A stretch of DNA of 64,000 nt, from positions 2,228,501 to 2,292,500 of the forward strand of contig JAWNZC010000091.1 of the NCBI GenBank assembly GCA_035771165.1, read 5' to 3'. Position numbers and translations under genes: made by a program. The notes beneath the pieces were generated by a model that was not told the DNA's origin, did not search any database, and saw only the letters and a list, made by a program, of their open reading frames with translations. The stretch comes from Paragorgia papillata (lineage: Eukaryota; Cnidaria; Anthozoa; Scleralcyonacea; Coralliidae). Below, one piece after another: positions 11,316 through 21,655 of this stretch (positions are counted from its first letter, which is position 1; every line of letters begins with the position of its first letter).

Positions 11316-11425
11316 ATTTTGTTTTTTAATTAATAAAATTAACGTGATACGCCATTGTATTCTTACGTGATTTAATTGATCAGTTGCTTAATTTATAAAT
11401 GACGTGAGCCAACAGCTTGTTGTTA

Positions 11426-11468
11426 ATGCTCTGATGAAGGCCTAAGCCAACAGGCCGAAGCTTAGTAA
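11426..11468 (+). ncRNA. hammerhead ribozyme, degenerate copy
   Basis: CTGATGA (11431-11437), stem II arms GGCCT and AGGCC (perfect, covarying with GGTCT/AGACC in the 10.5-kb copy), then GAAGCTT with one A fewer than the GAAA consensus, then AGTAA. Stem I is weakened (ATGCT against AGTAA). Probably inactive. Confidence 0.65.
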
Positions 11469-11518
11469 AGAAATATTTTAGGTGATGTTCCACAAAACTT
11501 ATCTATAATACTTTTTCA

Positions 11519-11988
11519 AGTGCCCCTAACCTCGACAGTTTTTATTGTCTTATTTGGAAGAACTTTTAAAATTATAAAGTAACTTCTTTCGAAGATTTTC
11601 GCATTTCGCTTTGTTTTTGAGATATTTCATTTTGTTTAATATGCAAATGTCCGGAATTTACGGCACACATGCATAATGACTTATCGAAGAAGTGTGTGTA
11701 TCTCTTTCATTCTCAAACAAAAGCTTTTAAAATCGGGAACTTTGGTGTTGTGGGAGAAACATGCACAGCACACATGTTATTCATACTTTAGTGTTTTTAT
11801 TTGATGAACGCAAAGATACATAACATTCTCTGATAAGTCATGCATGTGTGACGTAAATTCCGGACATTTGCATATCAAACAAAATGAAATATCTCAAAAA
11901 CAAAGCGAAAATCTTCCAAAGAAGTTACTTTATCATTTTAAAAGTTCTTCCAAGTAAGACAATAAAAACTCTCGAGTATAGGGGCACT
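11519..11988. mobile_element. TTAA-flanked fold-back element B
   Basis: Terminal AGTGCCCCTA at the left and the complementary TAGGGGCACT at the right, arms of about 190 bp. The right flank is TTAA and the left flank TTCA (one substitution from TTAA). It shares internal TGCATAATGACTTATCG with element A. No ORF. Confidence 0.85.
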
Positions 11989-12061
11989 TTAATAACCTAG
12001 ACTAAACTCTGATTGAACAATTAACAACAGTTGAACTATAATATTTTTGGGATTATTTCAG

Positions 12062-12759
12062 GTGTCTACGCCAAGAAGATATTTCATTTGCTTTTGCTCC
12101 AGTACTGTTTGGTCATGTTGTGGATTTAAATTGCGTTATTTGGCAAAATGTTTGTGATAAGATTGGTTATTGTTTGGTTTACGATATGGATGAACAAATG
12201 AAAATGATTACAACAATTACTAGCATACTGACAGGTACGTGAAATTTAGAGACTTTCGCTTCGAGTTTGTGTTTGAGTCCGTGTTCAAGTTCGTGTGTTC
12301 GTGTTCAAGTTCGTGTTCGATTTTGAGTTTGTTTCCGAGCTCAAGTTCGTGTTCACGTTCGTGTTTGTTTTCAAGTTTGTGTTCGTGTTAAAGTTCGTGT
12401 TCAAGTTCGCGTTCGGTTTCGAGTTTGTGTTCGAGTTCGTATTCAATTTCGTATTCAAGATCGTGTTTGACTTTGTGTTCAAGTTCGCGTTCGTGTTCGC
12501 GTTCGTGCTGTTATTCGTGTTCGAGATCGTGTTCGTGTTAGAGTAGTAATAGCTTGTTTTTTTATTTTTATTTTTCTCTGCAGGACTTGGAACATTGTTC
12601 TACATGTTGTCATGGCTTCTTTACAAAGAATCAAAGCAAACCATTTCAAAAGATAAGAATAAAACACCTCTGCTTGAAAGTGTTATTGCAGATGAAAACA
12701 TGAAGGAAACGAAATTATTAATTAATGTTGATAAGTATACTCGTTGTGTGAGTGTATGA
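12062..12759 (+). CDS. SLCO/OATP organic anion transporter, last two exons
   Basis: Two coding exons join in frame: 12062-12234 (acceptor ATTTCAG, donor CAG|GTACGT) and 12584-12759 (acceptor CTCTGCAG, stop TGA). The first reads CLRQEDISFAF, then PVLFGHVVDLNCVIWQ and GYCLVYD, the OATP C-terminal signature (Cys-Arg..Glu-Asp..Ser-Phe-Ala, then FG..D..C..W and the Cys-Leu-Val-Tyr tail typical of SLCO4A1-like members). The second exon gives the last membrane segment (LGTLFYMLSWLLY) and a basic cytoplasmic tail. OATPs are 12-helix plasma-membrane transporters of organic anions. Compared with the family, about 14-16 residues between SFAF and PVLFG are missing, so either the exon really starts at the later acceptor-like TTTGCTCCAG (12101-12110) or the copy is altered. 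Earlier exons are not found in the window. Confidence 0.85.
12258..12545. repeat. degenerate TTCGTG hexamer repeat in SLCO intron
   Basis: The 349-bp intron is mostly imperfect TTCGTG/TTCAAG hexamers, giving Phe-Val and Asn-Thr shadow ORFs. Not coding. Confidence 0.9.
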
Positions 12760-12764
12760 ATAAA
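12759..12764 (+). promoter_or_regulatory. polyadenylation signal overlapping SLCO stop codon
   Basis: AATAAA begins at the last base of the TGA stop, so the 3' UTR would be very short if this signal is used. Confidence 0.5.
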
Positions 12765-13150
12765 AATGCACTATTTAACGATCATTAGCCGAAGGCGAGG
12801 TGAATATCGCTGTTTATTATATGGAAAAGAGTATTTTACTAGCAACTAAGACACTCCTAGAATCCATATTTTTCTGCATCCGGGAACCGAGTGGCGTATC
12901 TCTCGTATGTAACGCTCGCGAGTGATATATCGACAAGTCAAAATTTACGCCTTTTGCCGTAAGTTTCAAATCAAGTAAATTTGACCCAGTAACTTGTCTT
13001 AATTCAGTTTTTCACGTAAAATGACGTATTCGGAGAAGATGTTGTATTTTTCATCTGATTTTCTAAAAGTTTTAGGTCAAGCGGTTGTAGTTTTCGCATT
13101 AAACCCAGTTTATCAACAACACTTCCACGCATAATTTCATTGTCCATATA
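12765..13150. other. SLCO 3' flank, no gene seen
   Basis: AT-rich sequence downstream of the SLCO stop. No ORF or RNA gene that I can support. Confidence 0.4.
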
Positions 13151-13169
13151 CTAAATAGAACATTACACG

Positions 13170-13265
13170 GTTGCTCAAAGATATGGATTTTATGTTCTCG
13201 TGGTAAGAACAATACCTCATATATATTGTCCTTGCCACTCGAACATAAAATCCATATCTTCTCGG
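13170..13265. repeat. inverted repeat hairpin
   Basis: AAGATATGGATTTTATGTTC near 13179 is mirrored by GAACATAAAATCCATATCTT near 13241, with CGTGG and CCAC extending the stem. Confidence 0.8.
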
Positions 13266-13314
13266 TTATTATAAAGGGGATATTACACGTGGCGAGACGA
13301 AGTCGAAGTTATTA

Positions 13315-13810
13315 TTCACCGATATTCACTGAGCCTGAGGCGAATAATTGTTTTAGTATAAATACACATTTTCGTACTTTTAGGAACAACATTTTCTTTA
13401 AAATTGTTAATTTCCTCGTCTGTCGCATTGACAACTTGGCTGGCGACCATTTTGAATAAACGCTGTAGGTGATTATCGAGAATTAATCCGAAGTAGCTCG
13501 ACGAATCAGCGCACGCGATTTTCTATAATTACCTGTGTATTTATACTAACTAGCCTTAATTAAAAATGAATTATTGCTTTTTATTATATAAAATAGAGTG
13601 TTTTTATTGATTTTTTCGCCACTAATAAAAGAGATAATCTCACATGTGCGATTATTTATAATAATCGCACATGTGACGATTATCGCTGAATCAGCATTAT
13701 AGTTTATTGCTGTTTTTGCAAGGCAATAGGACCATTTTTTATATAATAAACAGAACAATACATGGATGTTTGGAAATATGAAATTTATTTCTCGTGTCGT
13801 ATTATTCTCT
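13315..13810. repeat. dispersed repeat, second copy at 27.7-28.2 kb
   Basis: Stretches such as CGAATAATTGTTTTAGTATA and AATTAATCCGAAGTAGCTCG recur at 27945-28160, and CACTAATAAAAG.GATAATCTCACATGTG recurs at 27765-27790, in changed order. A perfect hairpin CACATGTGCGATTAT with its complement sits at 13640-13675. Confidence 0.8.
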
Positions 13811-14117
13811 ATATAATATGAAACGGATTAACACTTTGAAGCCTGAAGACGAGTCTTTAGTGTTTTATTCTGGCTAACGCCAGACGATTTTATTCAGAGG
13901 TCAAGGCCTCAAAGGGATAAAACCTATCTCTTTAAGGTCTTCGGTTAAGGTTTGCAGGGTCATTTCGGTAAACCGCTCTCGATTTGTCAGAATTTATCAT
14001 TAGAAAGTTATTAATTTGTAGAATACAATGTTGTATTTGATTTTGCGATAAACACAAGCCAATAATAGTTGCGAATTTTTCAAGTAAAACCAGAGATCTT
14101 CACTCGGGACGACTTAA

Positions 14118-14341
14118 AGCCCTAATCAAACGAGAACGCAAGTCATCGCAAGTTGGCAGTCAGAATTTATGTGGCGGTCGTTCGAACACCCAAATTAACA
14201 AAATAAAGGTTTCATGAGTGTTTTAAACAAGTTTTAACTTTGTCACGGTACATGATATTTTCAGGAAATTATTCAGAGCGGCTGGCTGAGATAGCGTGAC
14301 TGCCAACTTGCGAAGACTTGCGTTCTCGTTTGATTAGGGCT
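14118..14341. mobile_element. 224-bp MITE with 45-bp terminal inverted repeats
   Basis: Ends AGCCCTAATCAAACGAGAAC and its complement at the right; the inverted repeat runs about 45 bp with one small indel. It is flanked by TAA on both sides (14115-14117 and 14342-14344). A TAA duplication fits PIF/Harbinger; a TTAA duplication with loss of one base is the alternative. Confidence 0.85.
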
Positions 14342-14647
14342 TAAGAACAAACCGTTTAATTTTGTTAAAAAGAATTTTCGCAGTTCGATTCCGACATTAA
14401 TAATATACATGAAAAAATTTCTCAATTCTGATTGGTTGAGAGCAGTGCAGTTTTGGGAAATACATTGCTGAAAAAAGGAAATACAGTGTAATTTTTTTAT
14501 TTTTTTTAATTTGTACAAAAATAATTTTTAATTAGAAAGAAAGCTCTTACTGTTATTTGTTATTTTTCATGTATGTTATTTGAACAAAGCATTTTGATTA
14601 GAAAGATTATCTTTATGCTAAATTTTTTCATGTATGTTATTTATAAG

Positions 14648-15233
14648 TAATAACATGACTTGAGGGAAATTAGCGATTAAATTTCCCCGCCGCCGAGGGG
14701 AGATTTGTGAGGCCCGAGGCAAAGGGGAAATTTAATCGCTAATTTCCCGAAAAGTCATGTTATTAGTTTGTAATATTATGATCCCCGAGGAAAACTTTGA
14801 GAATCTTACCGACAGGAAATTTACACGGTTGATCAGAGAAGTTGCATCTAATTTTCCCGTGTATGTTGATGAGGGAAAATATGTGCAAGCGGGAAATTTA
14901 GAAGAAGACAAAAGATTTCTTTGTCTTCTAATTTTCCCTCATCAACATGCACGGGAAAATTAGAAGACAAAGGGTAAATTTCCCGCTTGCATGAGCGATG
15001 AGGGAAATACGAGGTTTACATTCCCTCGCAGAACAAAAGAATCCGAGGCGATCATGGTATTATAATAAGTAATAGCATGCTTTCTCGTACAATTTAAAAA
15101 AAACACGCACTCGTGAGTTTTTCAAAGACTTCAAAGAGCACTCGTCCTTCGGACTCGGGCAATTTTGATAGTCTTTGTAAAACTCACTCGAGCATGTTTT
15201 TTTCCAAATTGCACTCGAAACCTCGCTATTACC
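14648..15233. repeat. cluster of fold-back hairpins
   Basis: 14648-14765 folds end to end (TAATAACATGACT and its complement, then GGGAAATTAGCGATTAAATT and its complement). 14850-15010 holds several mutually complementary GGGAAAATTAGAAGACAAA-like words. 15065-15233 is a third inverted repeat (GTAATAGC, GCTATTAC). No real ORF; three short-range snapback units in 600 bp. Confidence 0.75.
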
Positions 15234-15289
15234 TATACAAATAAAACGCTTTTTAATTCGTTCCTGTCCGAGGGCTTCCCCAGAGGTAA

Positions 15290-16775
15290 ATAAAATGGTC
15301 TGACACGTTTCGGAAGTGATCCAAACGGACCCGCTGGGGAAGGCCTAGCAAAATTCGTAAACACTTTCACTTTACAGCTCAGTTGTTTATTGAGGAAGAA
15401 TTGTGATGTTGTCACGTCCTAAGTGTTTCCCGACATTTACTATTAACATCTGCATAAAATTATACAAGCCTACTCACCCTCGGATCGACGAAGGTTCACT
15501 TCTGCAGCCGCCAAAAGTTGAAAGTTACACAGTTACATTTTCATTCCGGGCTCCAATTGGAATATATTCCATATATCCTTCCTTCGATCGCCAAGATCTT
15601 TGGTAAAATCTTCGCAGACATTCTTATGCTTTTATACTGTCACTCAGTATTGTTTACGGTAGATTTTCTAGTTCCCAGGAACACTCGAAGGGCCTAAACG
15701 ATTCTGGGCAGGACCTTTTTGCGAATGTTGCTAGGCCTTCAACCTCGTCCCCAGGGCCATATGTGGGGGCTGGGCCAAGATGGCGGCCAAAAACAAAATG
15801 GCGGGAACAAATGGCCCTGGCACAGGCTGCAAAAAATGAGTCATATTTTGACTCATTTTTGACTCGGACCCAGGCTTCACTAACTTTATCGCGCCTAGTC
15901 AGGCTCAATTTTTTCTGAATATTTTTTTCAGCTTGACTGACCCAAACTGAAAACAATCAACACATTCATTTCCAAATACATTGTCGAATTATTAAAATAA
16001 ATAGACTTTTAATAAATATCTGTAAATACTTAGTATTTACATTTGCTTCACCGTTGTACCAAATTCGCAAGAAACTGGATTGCCGTTGTCTGGCCGGGCC
16101 GCCTTGTTTTCGTGAGTTTTCCGGTGGATTCAATTCCGCGTTTTGAAAAACATTTAGGCTTCGTTTAGTCGAGAATTCTTATTTGAAAAATGCCTGCTTC
16201 TCAATGGCCAAACACGTAAATTCTGCCCTGTGGTGTCCTTTCCTGTCGCAGCCAAAATAAATTTTGACTTTGTTCACCAAGTATTTCGTTCGCTCGATTT
16301 AGAAAACACTCTGAATTGCCGTCCCATGGACTTCGTTGTATGACAGCCAGGGCACAGGGACGACACGACCCATCATTACATATTCTTCCGACGTTTTTAC
16401 GGGTGTTTCGCCAGCTTTCCTGACATTTTCATTCATTTTGAAGTTGTTTTTAACAGCCGGCAATTCTGGTATCACTATATTTAATATAATTTGAGCCCTA
16501 TAAACAAATGCCCGCGAGTTAGCCTGCCGCCCGCATTGTTTCTACCAATCAGAATACCTAAAACATCCAATGTTATCTCGACCAATCAGATGTGGTGATA
16601 GCTCAGCCTGTGTCAGGGCCATCTTGGCCCAGCCCCCACAAATGGCCTTGGGGACGAAGGTTGCTAGGCCTTCTTGTTTCTAGCCTCTCCCCAGTCTTCC
16701 CAAGAACCCAAACCGATTACGCGACCAAGCTCAATGGCGGAAACGAAAGGGTTAGAAATTAGGCTAGGTCTGGCG
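15290..16775. repeat. dispersed repeat, split copy of the 53.1-53.7 kb repeat
   Basis: 15290-15740 and 16663-16775 together match, inverted, the continuous sequence at 53130-53700 (for example CGGACCCGCTGGGGAAGG, TCGATCGCCAAGATCTTTGG, CTTCCCAAGAACCCAAACC). The gap is the insertion at 15741-16662. Confidence 0.9.
15741..16662. mobile_element. 922-bp MULE-like element with 11-bp target duplication
   Basis: Terminal inverted repeats of about 41 bp begin AACCTCGTCCCCAGGGCC. GCTAGGCCTTC flanks it on both sides (15730-15740 and 16663-16673). The continuous relative at 53.2 kb has a single GCTTGCCCTTC at this point, an empty site. A 9-11 bp duplication fits Mutator-like elements. No transposase seen. 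Confidence 0.88.
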
Positions 16776-17423
16776 TCAGCCAGAATAAAATACTAAAGAC
16801 CGATTCGGACAGGAAAGAGTTACTCAGTCTCCCGGAGTGAAGCCCTCTGGTTTTATTTGAAAAATTTACAATAATTAGTGGTTTGTGTTTATCGCAAAAT
16901 TAAAGACAACATTGTATTCTACAAGTTAATAGCTTCTAACGATATCTATTTTATTTTTGTGGCATAAATTCTGACGAATTGAGAGCGTTTAACCGAAATG
17001 AGCCTGCAAACCTTAACGAAGACCTTAACTGATTCCTGTCCGAGGGCTTCCCCAGAGGTGAATAAAATCGTCTGGCGTTAGCCAGAATAAAATACCAAAG
17101 ACCGGACAGGAAATAATTAAGAGGGCGATTACATGGACCGGGCTGACCCGCTTTATGTATAAAACGTATGTTTTTGTTTTAACATTTCGATGACATGACA
17201 AGCGGGCTATCCTTGTTAATCGGGGTGAAAATGTCCAGATAATCGTTTTCATTCCGGCTGAAAAACTGTTGAATTCGCTTCGATACGCGTTTGTTTACTT
17301 GACTGTGTGGATAAATAGTGCTGAAAGGAACTGAAATTAATAGAATATCAAAACGTTGTTCGCGTGTTTCGTGATCATAGGGAAGACTTGGACCCGTAAC
17401 GAAATCGTTTCGGTTAGGCCTTG

Positions 17424-17742
17424 CGTTCACACGATACCGGCATGAAATGACATGAAACCGTAATGCTAACCGGAACGATTTGAAACCGTAATGCTAACCG
17501 GAACGATATGAAACCGTAAAGAAATTATTCCTTTATCGACATGAACACCTTACCGTAATGATTTCATCACGGTTTTACGAAACTTTTTCTTTGCTTAAAA
17601 AATACGGGGTAAAAGAAGCATGACGGCGAGAATTTAATAAAAATGGAGTTAACTAAACTGTAAAAATAGTAACGGAATGAAATGATACCGGTACCGTGAT
17701 GATTTGATACCGGCACGATTTCGTACCGGCATCGCGTGAACG
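17424..17742. mobile_element. nested MITE
   Basis: Ends CGTTCACACGATACCGGCAT and the complement at 17718-17742, with internal copies of ATGAAACCGTAATGCTAACC. No ORF. Confidence 0.75.
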
Positions 17743-17951
17743 GGGTAGATGAGTTTACGAAACTATTACATGGAGCGGGCTAGCCCGGTAAGCCGGGATG
17801 ATTTCAGGCCGAAATTCGCAATTATCAAGTAATTAAGGGGTAAGTTACGTTAGTACACTAATTAGTCTATTACTTATTTTGTAAGCCTGTCGTTAATAAA
17901 AAGATTGTTATTGTCTTAGCTAACCCACGAAAGAGTCTTCACGATGACTTA

Positions 17952-18495
17952 TTCATTACTCGGGCTAGCTGTGGTACACGAGTCTAGGTTTCGGCTCCGT
18001 TATTATTATTTTTTGTCTATGTTTCGAAATGGCAATCATTACGTCATCCCATGCATCAGGCCTTGCGCGGCTGGTGATGCGTGCTAAATGCTAATCGTCA
18101 TGTTTTCTTTCTTCGCTTTCCTGAATCCTGATGTTTGATCAAGTTGTTTGAAGTCAAGTGTTCTTTCTTGGACGTGTTCAGTGTGTTCACAGACATAGTT
18201 ATTGTTCAGTAACGTCGCTGGCAGATATCTTGATCTTATATACGTTTACAATCGCTGATTAAACATGGTCGTGCTGTGTTGATATTTAAAAACCAGAAGG
18301 GACTCGACATATGAACGCTGTGTGGAAATACGTTAAATACAGGCAATCGTGTTTTGTGTATTGCGAATTGTGTTTTCTATCGGAGAATGAGATTGTGTTT
18401 TGACTATTTTCTGTGACCAATGATGTTTAGACTTTTATAGGTAATTTAAGCTGCGAGTTTGCAGTAGCCCGAGTGAACGCCTGACCAGGCGTCTT
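17952..18495. mobile_element. nested insertion with ACTCGGGCTA ends
   Basis: TACTCGGGCTAGC at the left and GTAGCCCGAGT near the right are inverted. The 52.7-kb relative lacks this segment and reads directly from the CGAAAGCATCTTCACC region into TTTCGCTACGATCATG. Flanks TTATTCAT and TTATTAAT may be an 8-bp duplication with one mismatch. The end word recurs near 29432, 45965, 48051 and 48523. Confidence 0.65.
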
Positions 18496-18837
18496 GTTTA
18501 TTAATCTTCGCTACGATCACGAAACACACAAACAACGTTGATGTTCTATTTCAGTTCCTTTCAGCACTATTTATTTACACAGTCAAGTAAACGAACGCGT
18601 ATCGTTGCGAGATCAACAGTTTTTCAGCCCGGTTTGCCGGGATGAAAATGATTACATAGACATTTTCATCCCGGCTAACCGGGCTAGTCCGGTTGCGACA
18701 ACCGGGATCCCGTCAAACCGGGCTAGCCCGCTTGCCATGTAGTCGAAATGTTAAAACAACATGCGTTTTATATATAAAGAGGGCTAGCCCGGTCCATGTA
18801 ATCTCCCCCTTAATAAACAAGACGCCTGCACTCTAAA

Positions 18838-18990
18838 AAATGGTGTGTTCATTTGCACACCAAGATGTGTTGATTTGCACACAAAGGTGTACCCTGGTCC
18901 CAGAGGTCCTGCGCCGCCCGCTCCCCCCCCCCCCCCCCCCCCGAAATGCTGAAAGCGGCGGGAGAACCTCTGGTCGAACTGGCCGTTTCT
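18838..18990. repeat. GGTGTGTT-word and poly-C module, minus orientation
   Basis: Inverted copy of the module at 20250-20390 and 21150-21290: GTGTGTT/ACACACC words, a CCAGAGGT...ACCTCTGG palindrome and a run of about 20 C. Confidence 0.8.
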
Positions 18991-20042
18991 TTGATCGCTC
19001 CGAGCCAATGAAGTCGCTAGGGTCAGATCTTGACCCCATTTTCTGATTGGCTAACAAATCTGTTATGGGGTTTCGATTAAAAAAAATAATTACACAACTA
19101 CAAGTCAAAGGTGGAGGGGGCGTGAAGAAATATACTGCATCTTGTAAGGCGTTTGTATCATCGTTATGTTAAAATCTCCGGAGCAAAATTGCAAAACAAA
19201 GCCGTAAAGGACAAGAACTAACAAATACCGTTGCTGGTGCACATTTCCGGGTCGTACCTTGGCACGCCGAGTTTGCAGTGCGTGAGAGGTATAAATATTA
19301 ATATTTCAGTGCGTTGACTAAACTATTATTTCTCTTACTCAAGAAATATTTCTACGTTGCCATACGGATTGGCCGATCGAGTATTAAAATCTGAAAATTA
19401 ATCTGTCGTCGAACTATAATTTATATATACCGAGAACGTCGTTCAGCAAGCTTTCAATATTCTCTAGTGGGTTCGCCGTGACATTTTTAACCTCATCCAG
19501 TCATCTCATGCATGTTAAAGAATAAAAATCCGTTGTTTATGAACACTCTAAAGAAGAGAACGTGAACTAACACTGATTTGAAAAAAGTTGCACGTAAAAA
19601 TTAAAGAATATTTGGCGCGTACGTCACAAGCAAATTATTCACACGCATTGATTCAAAAGAAAACTAACGTAAACAATAATGGGATTTATAATGGCGCGTT
19701 ATTTGTGTGGTTGCGGCGTATTTTCTCTCGTGTCATTACATGAAAAAGTTCAAAACTTCTGGTTATATCTTTACCCCCCAAAGCCCCCAAACACAACTCT
19801 AGAATAATGCATATTATTTCGTTGTGAACGGGTGACATTTTTGCGTTGTAGTTGTACACATATAAAATTCGGTTTCGTTTTCGCAATTTTTCTGAATAGC
19901 AGCGCTATAGAAACTAAAGCGTCATGGGGGGGGGGGGGGGGGGGGAATTCTGCCCTATGGATAAGAATTTTCCTGTTATTGTAGCTTGCAAGTTATTTTG
20001 AAACGATCAAACGAATAAATAATTTGATCACTGAAGCGGTCG
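18991..20042. other. no gene recognised; poly-G tract
   Basis: AT-rich, with a run of about 19 G at 19926-19945. No coding, RNA or mobile end recognised. Confidence 0.45.
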
Positions 20043-21300
20043 GGCGAGTCATTCAGCGCAACTAATAAGTTGTCTTGTCTTGTCTCGTGGGCTGTTTTTT
20101 TTTCTTGCTCGACTGGTTAAACGGCCAAATTTCTAGACTTTTATAGTTTATTTCTCCTTATATATAACAACTAAAAATTTATATTAGTGGTGCAAAAAGT
20201 TTAACCCCCCGGTCAAGTTAATTAGATTACTGCAACATGAAAGTGAGATTAGTAGCGTCTTCGACCAGAGGTTCTCTCGCCGCTTTCAGCATTTCGGGGG
20301 GGGGGGGGGGGAGCGGGCGGCGTAGGACCTCTGGGACCAGGGTAACAAAGGTGTGTTATTTTAACACATCTTTGTATACATTTTTTTAAAAACACACCTT
20401 TTTTTTTTGACAGAACAAAACAAATAAAGACAACATTATTCTTTAATAAGATGTCAACAGCCAACTTATTTATTGGTTAGTATCTAATTAAAAGTTTTAT
20501 TTCTTAACAGTTCTGTAGTTATCACATTCATGCACACATTTACAAATGATGGTTCAAAATTGAAGCTTTCAACTGTTTTGAATTATAATGAATAATTGTT
20601 AAAAAATTATAGTGTCAGTCTATTAGTGCAATAGTTTTCATACTAAAACTTTAATCAATTAAGGCCATTATTTGTTGCATATTAGTTTCTCATCCCCTAT
20701 CTGATGCCTAAAATGGCCCAACTGAAAGTTATTATTAATTAACACAAACATGAGGAAACCTGGGCTTGGAAATCATAAAGGATCCTGGGCATCATTTGGT
20801 GTGGTCATGTTTTTTTTCATGTGCATGTCATATGGCCATATTTTTAACATACTGCGGTTAGTTCTGTTTTTCAATGCACAGCCTCTAATAATGGATTAAT
20901 GGTACTGACTGACCTACCACATTCATGCTACCACATTCATGCGAGTCATTCAGCGCAACTAATAAGTTGTCTTGTCTTGTCTCGTGGGCTGTTTTTTTTT
21001 TCTTGCTCGACTGGTTAAACGGCCAAATTTCTAGACTTTTATAGTTTATTTCTCCTTATATATAACAAATAAAAATTTATATTAGTGGTGCAAAAAGTTT
21101 TAACCCCCCGGTCAAGTTAATTAAATTACTGCAACATGAAAGTGAGATTAGTAGCGTCTTCGACCAGAGGTTCTCTCGCCGCTTTCAGCATTTCGGGGGG
21201 GGGGGGGAGCGGGCGGCGTAGGACCTCTGGGACCAGGGTAACAAAGGTGTGTTATTTTAACACATCTTTGTATACATTTTTTTTAAAACCACACCTTTGT
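20043..21300. repeat. segmental duplication A (20043-20400 and 20940-21300)
   Basis: Both copies run GCGAGTCATTCAGCGCAAC through GGTTCTCTCGCCGCTTTC, a poly-G tract and ACAAAGGTGTGTTATTTT with only scattered differences, 900 bp apart. The first is broken after a T-run at 20410; the second continues into the palindromic-word array at 21243. Confidence 0.95.
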
Positions 21301-21655
21301 GTGTTAGAAAACACGCCTTAGTGTGTTACTTAACACACCTTGATGTGTTGGAAAACACATCTGGTGTGTTTACTAATATAACACACCTTCAATTTACACA
21401 TCTTTGGATAACACACCTTTTTGCAACCCAAGGTGTGCAATTTAACACACTTTAGAAAGTTAACACATAGTTGACAACAACACACCTTTTACAGTAACAC
21501 ACCCTTTCAAAATTAACACATCTTTTGGATAACACACGTTTTAAATAACACACCTTCAGAACAACACACCTTTTAGAATAGCACACCTTTCTTAAAAACA
21601 CATGTTTTCAAATAACACGTACACCTTTTCAAATAACACATCTTTTCACTAAGAC
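21243..21655. repeat. array of AACACA/TGTGTT palindromic words
   Basis: The left part is regular: AACACG-CCTTAG-TGTGTT, then AACACA-CCTTGA-TGTGTT, then AACACA-TCTGG-TGTGTT, each followed by 4 nt, giving about 22-bp spacing. Further right only the half word AACACACCTTTT remains, about every 16-20 bp. No ORF. Confidence 0.85.

Larger units (their letters stand above)
10449..11510 (+). mobile_element. Penelope-like retroelement fragment with inverted ends
   Basis: A plus-strand PLE 3' end (coding remnant at about 10620-11315) followed by its terminal region with a hammerhead ribozyme at 11426. The left end, 10449-10568, is an inverted copy of the right terminal region (11388-11510), so the fragment is bounded by opposed copies. 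Junction material contains a short duplicated phrase (AAGCAATTGATGGGACT, 10563-10597). The protein-coding part matches the minus-strand PLE at 48.5-51.4 kb. Complex inverted arrangements are known for Penelope-like elements. Confidence 0.85.
13838..17035. mobile_element. large inverted-repeat unit (arms 13.9-14.1 and 16.8-17.0 kb)
   Basis: The left arm (about 13938-14115) and right arm (about 16835-17033) are inverted copies: both hold the words TTGCGATAAACACAA, CAATGTTGTATT and the flank AAGGTTTGCAGG. A fragment of the same repeat lies at 29825-29887, directly at the insertion point of element E. The 2.7-kb interior contains several other elements, so this may be one old fold-back element or two inverted copies. 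Confidence 0.6.
17121..18809. mobile_element. 1.7-kb TTAA-flanked inverted-repeat element
   Basis: Left end ATTACATGGACCGGGCT and right end AGCCCGGTCCATGTAAT are complementary; arms of about 280 bp continue inward (CACGAAACAC, TTTCAGCACTATTTAT). TTAA flanks both ends (17117-17120, 18810-18813). Recurring GGGCTAGCCCGG words. The element contains two further insertions. A divergent partial relative lies at 52690-53090. Confidence 0.85.

Noticed and set aside
12285..12546. Asn-Thr and Phe-Val repeat ORFs
   Set aside because: Degenerate hexamer repeat inside the SLCO intron.
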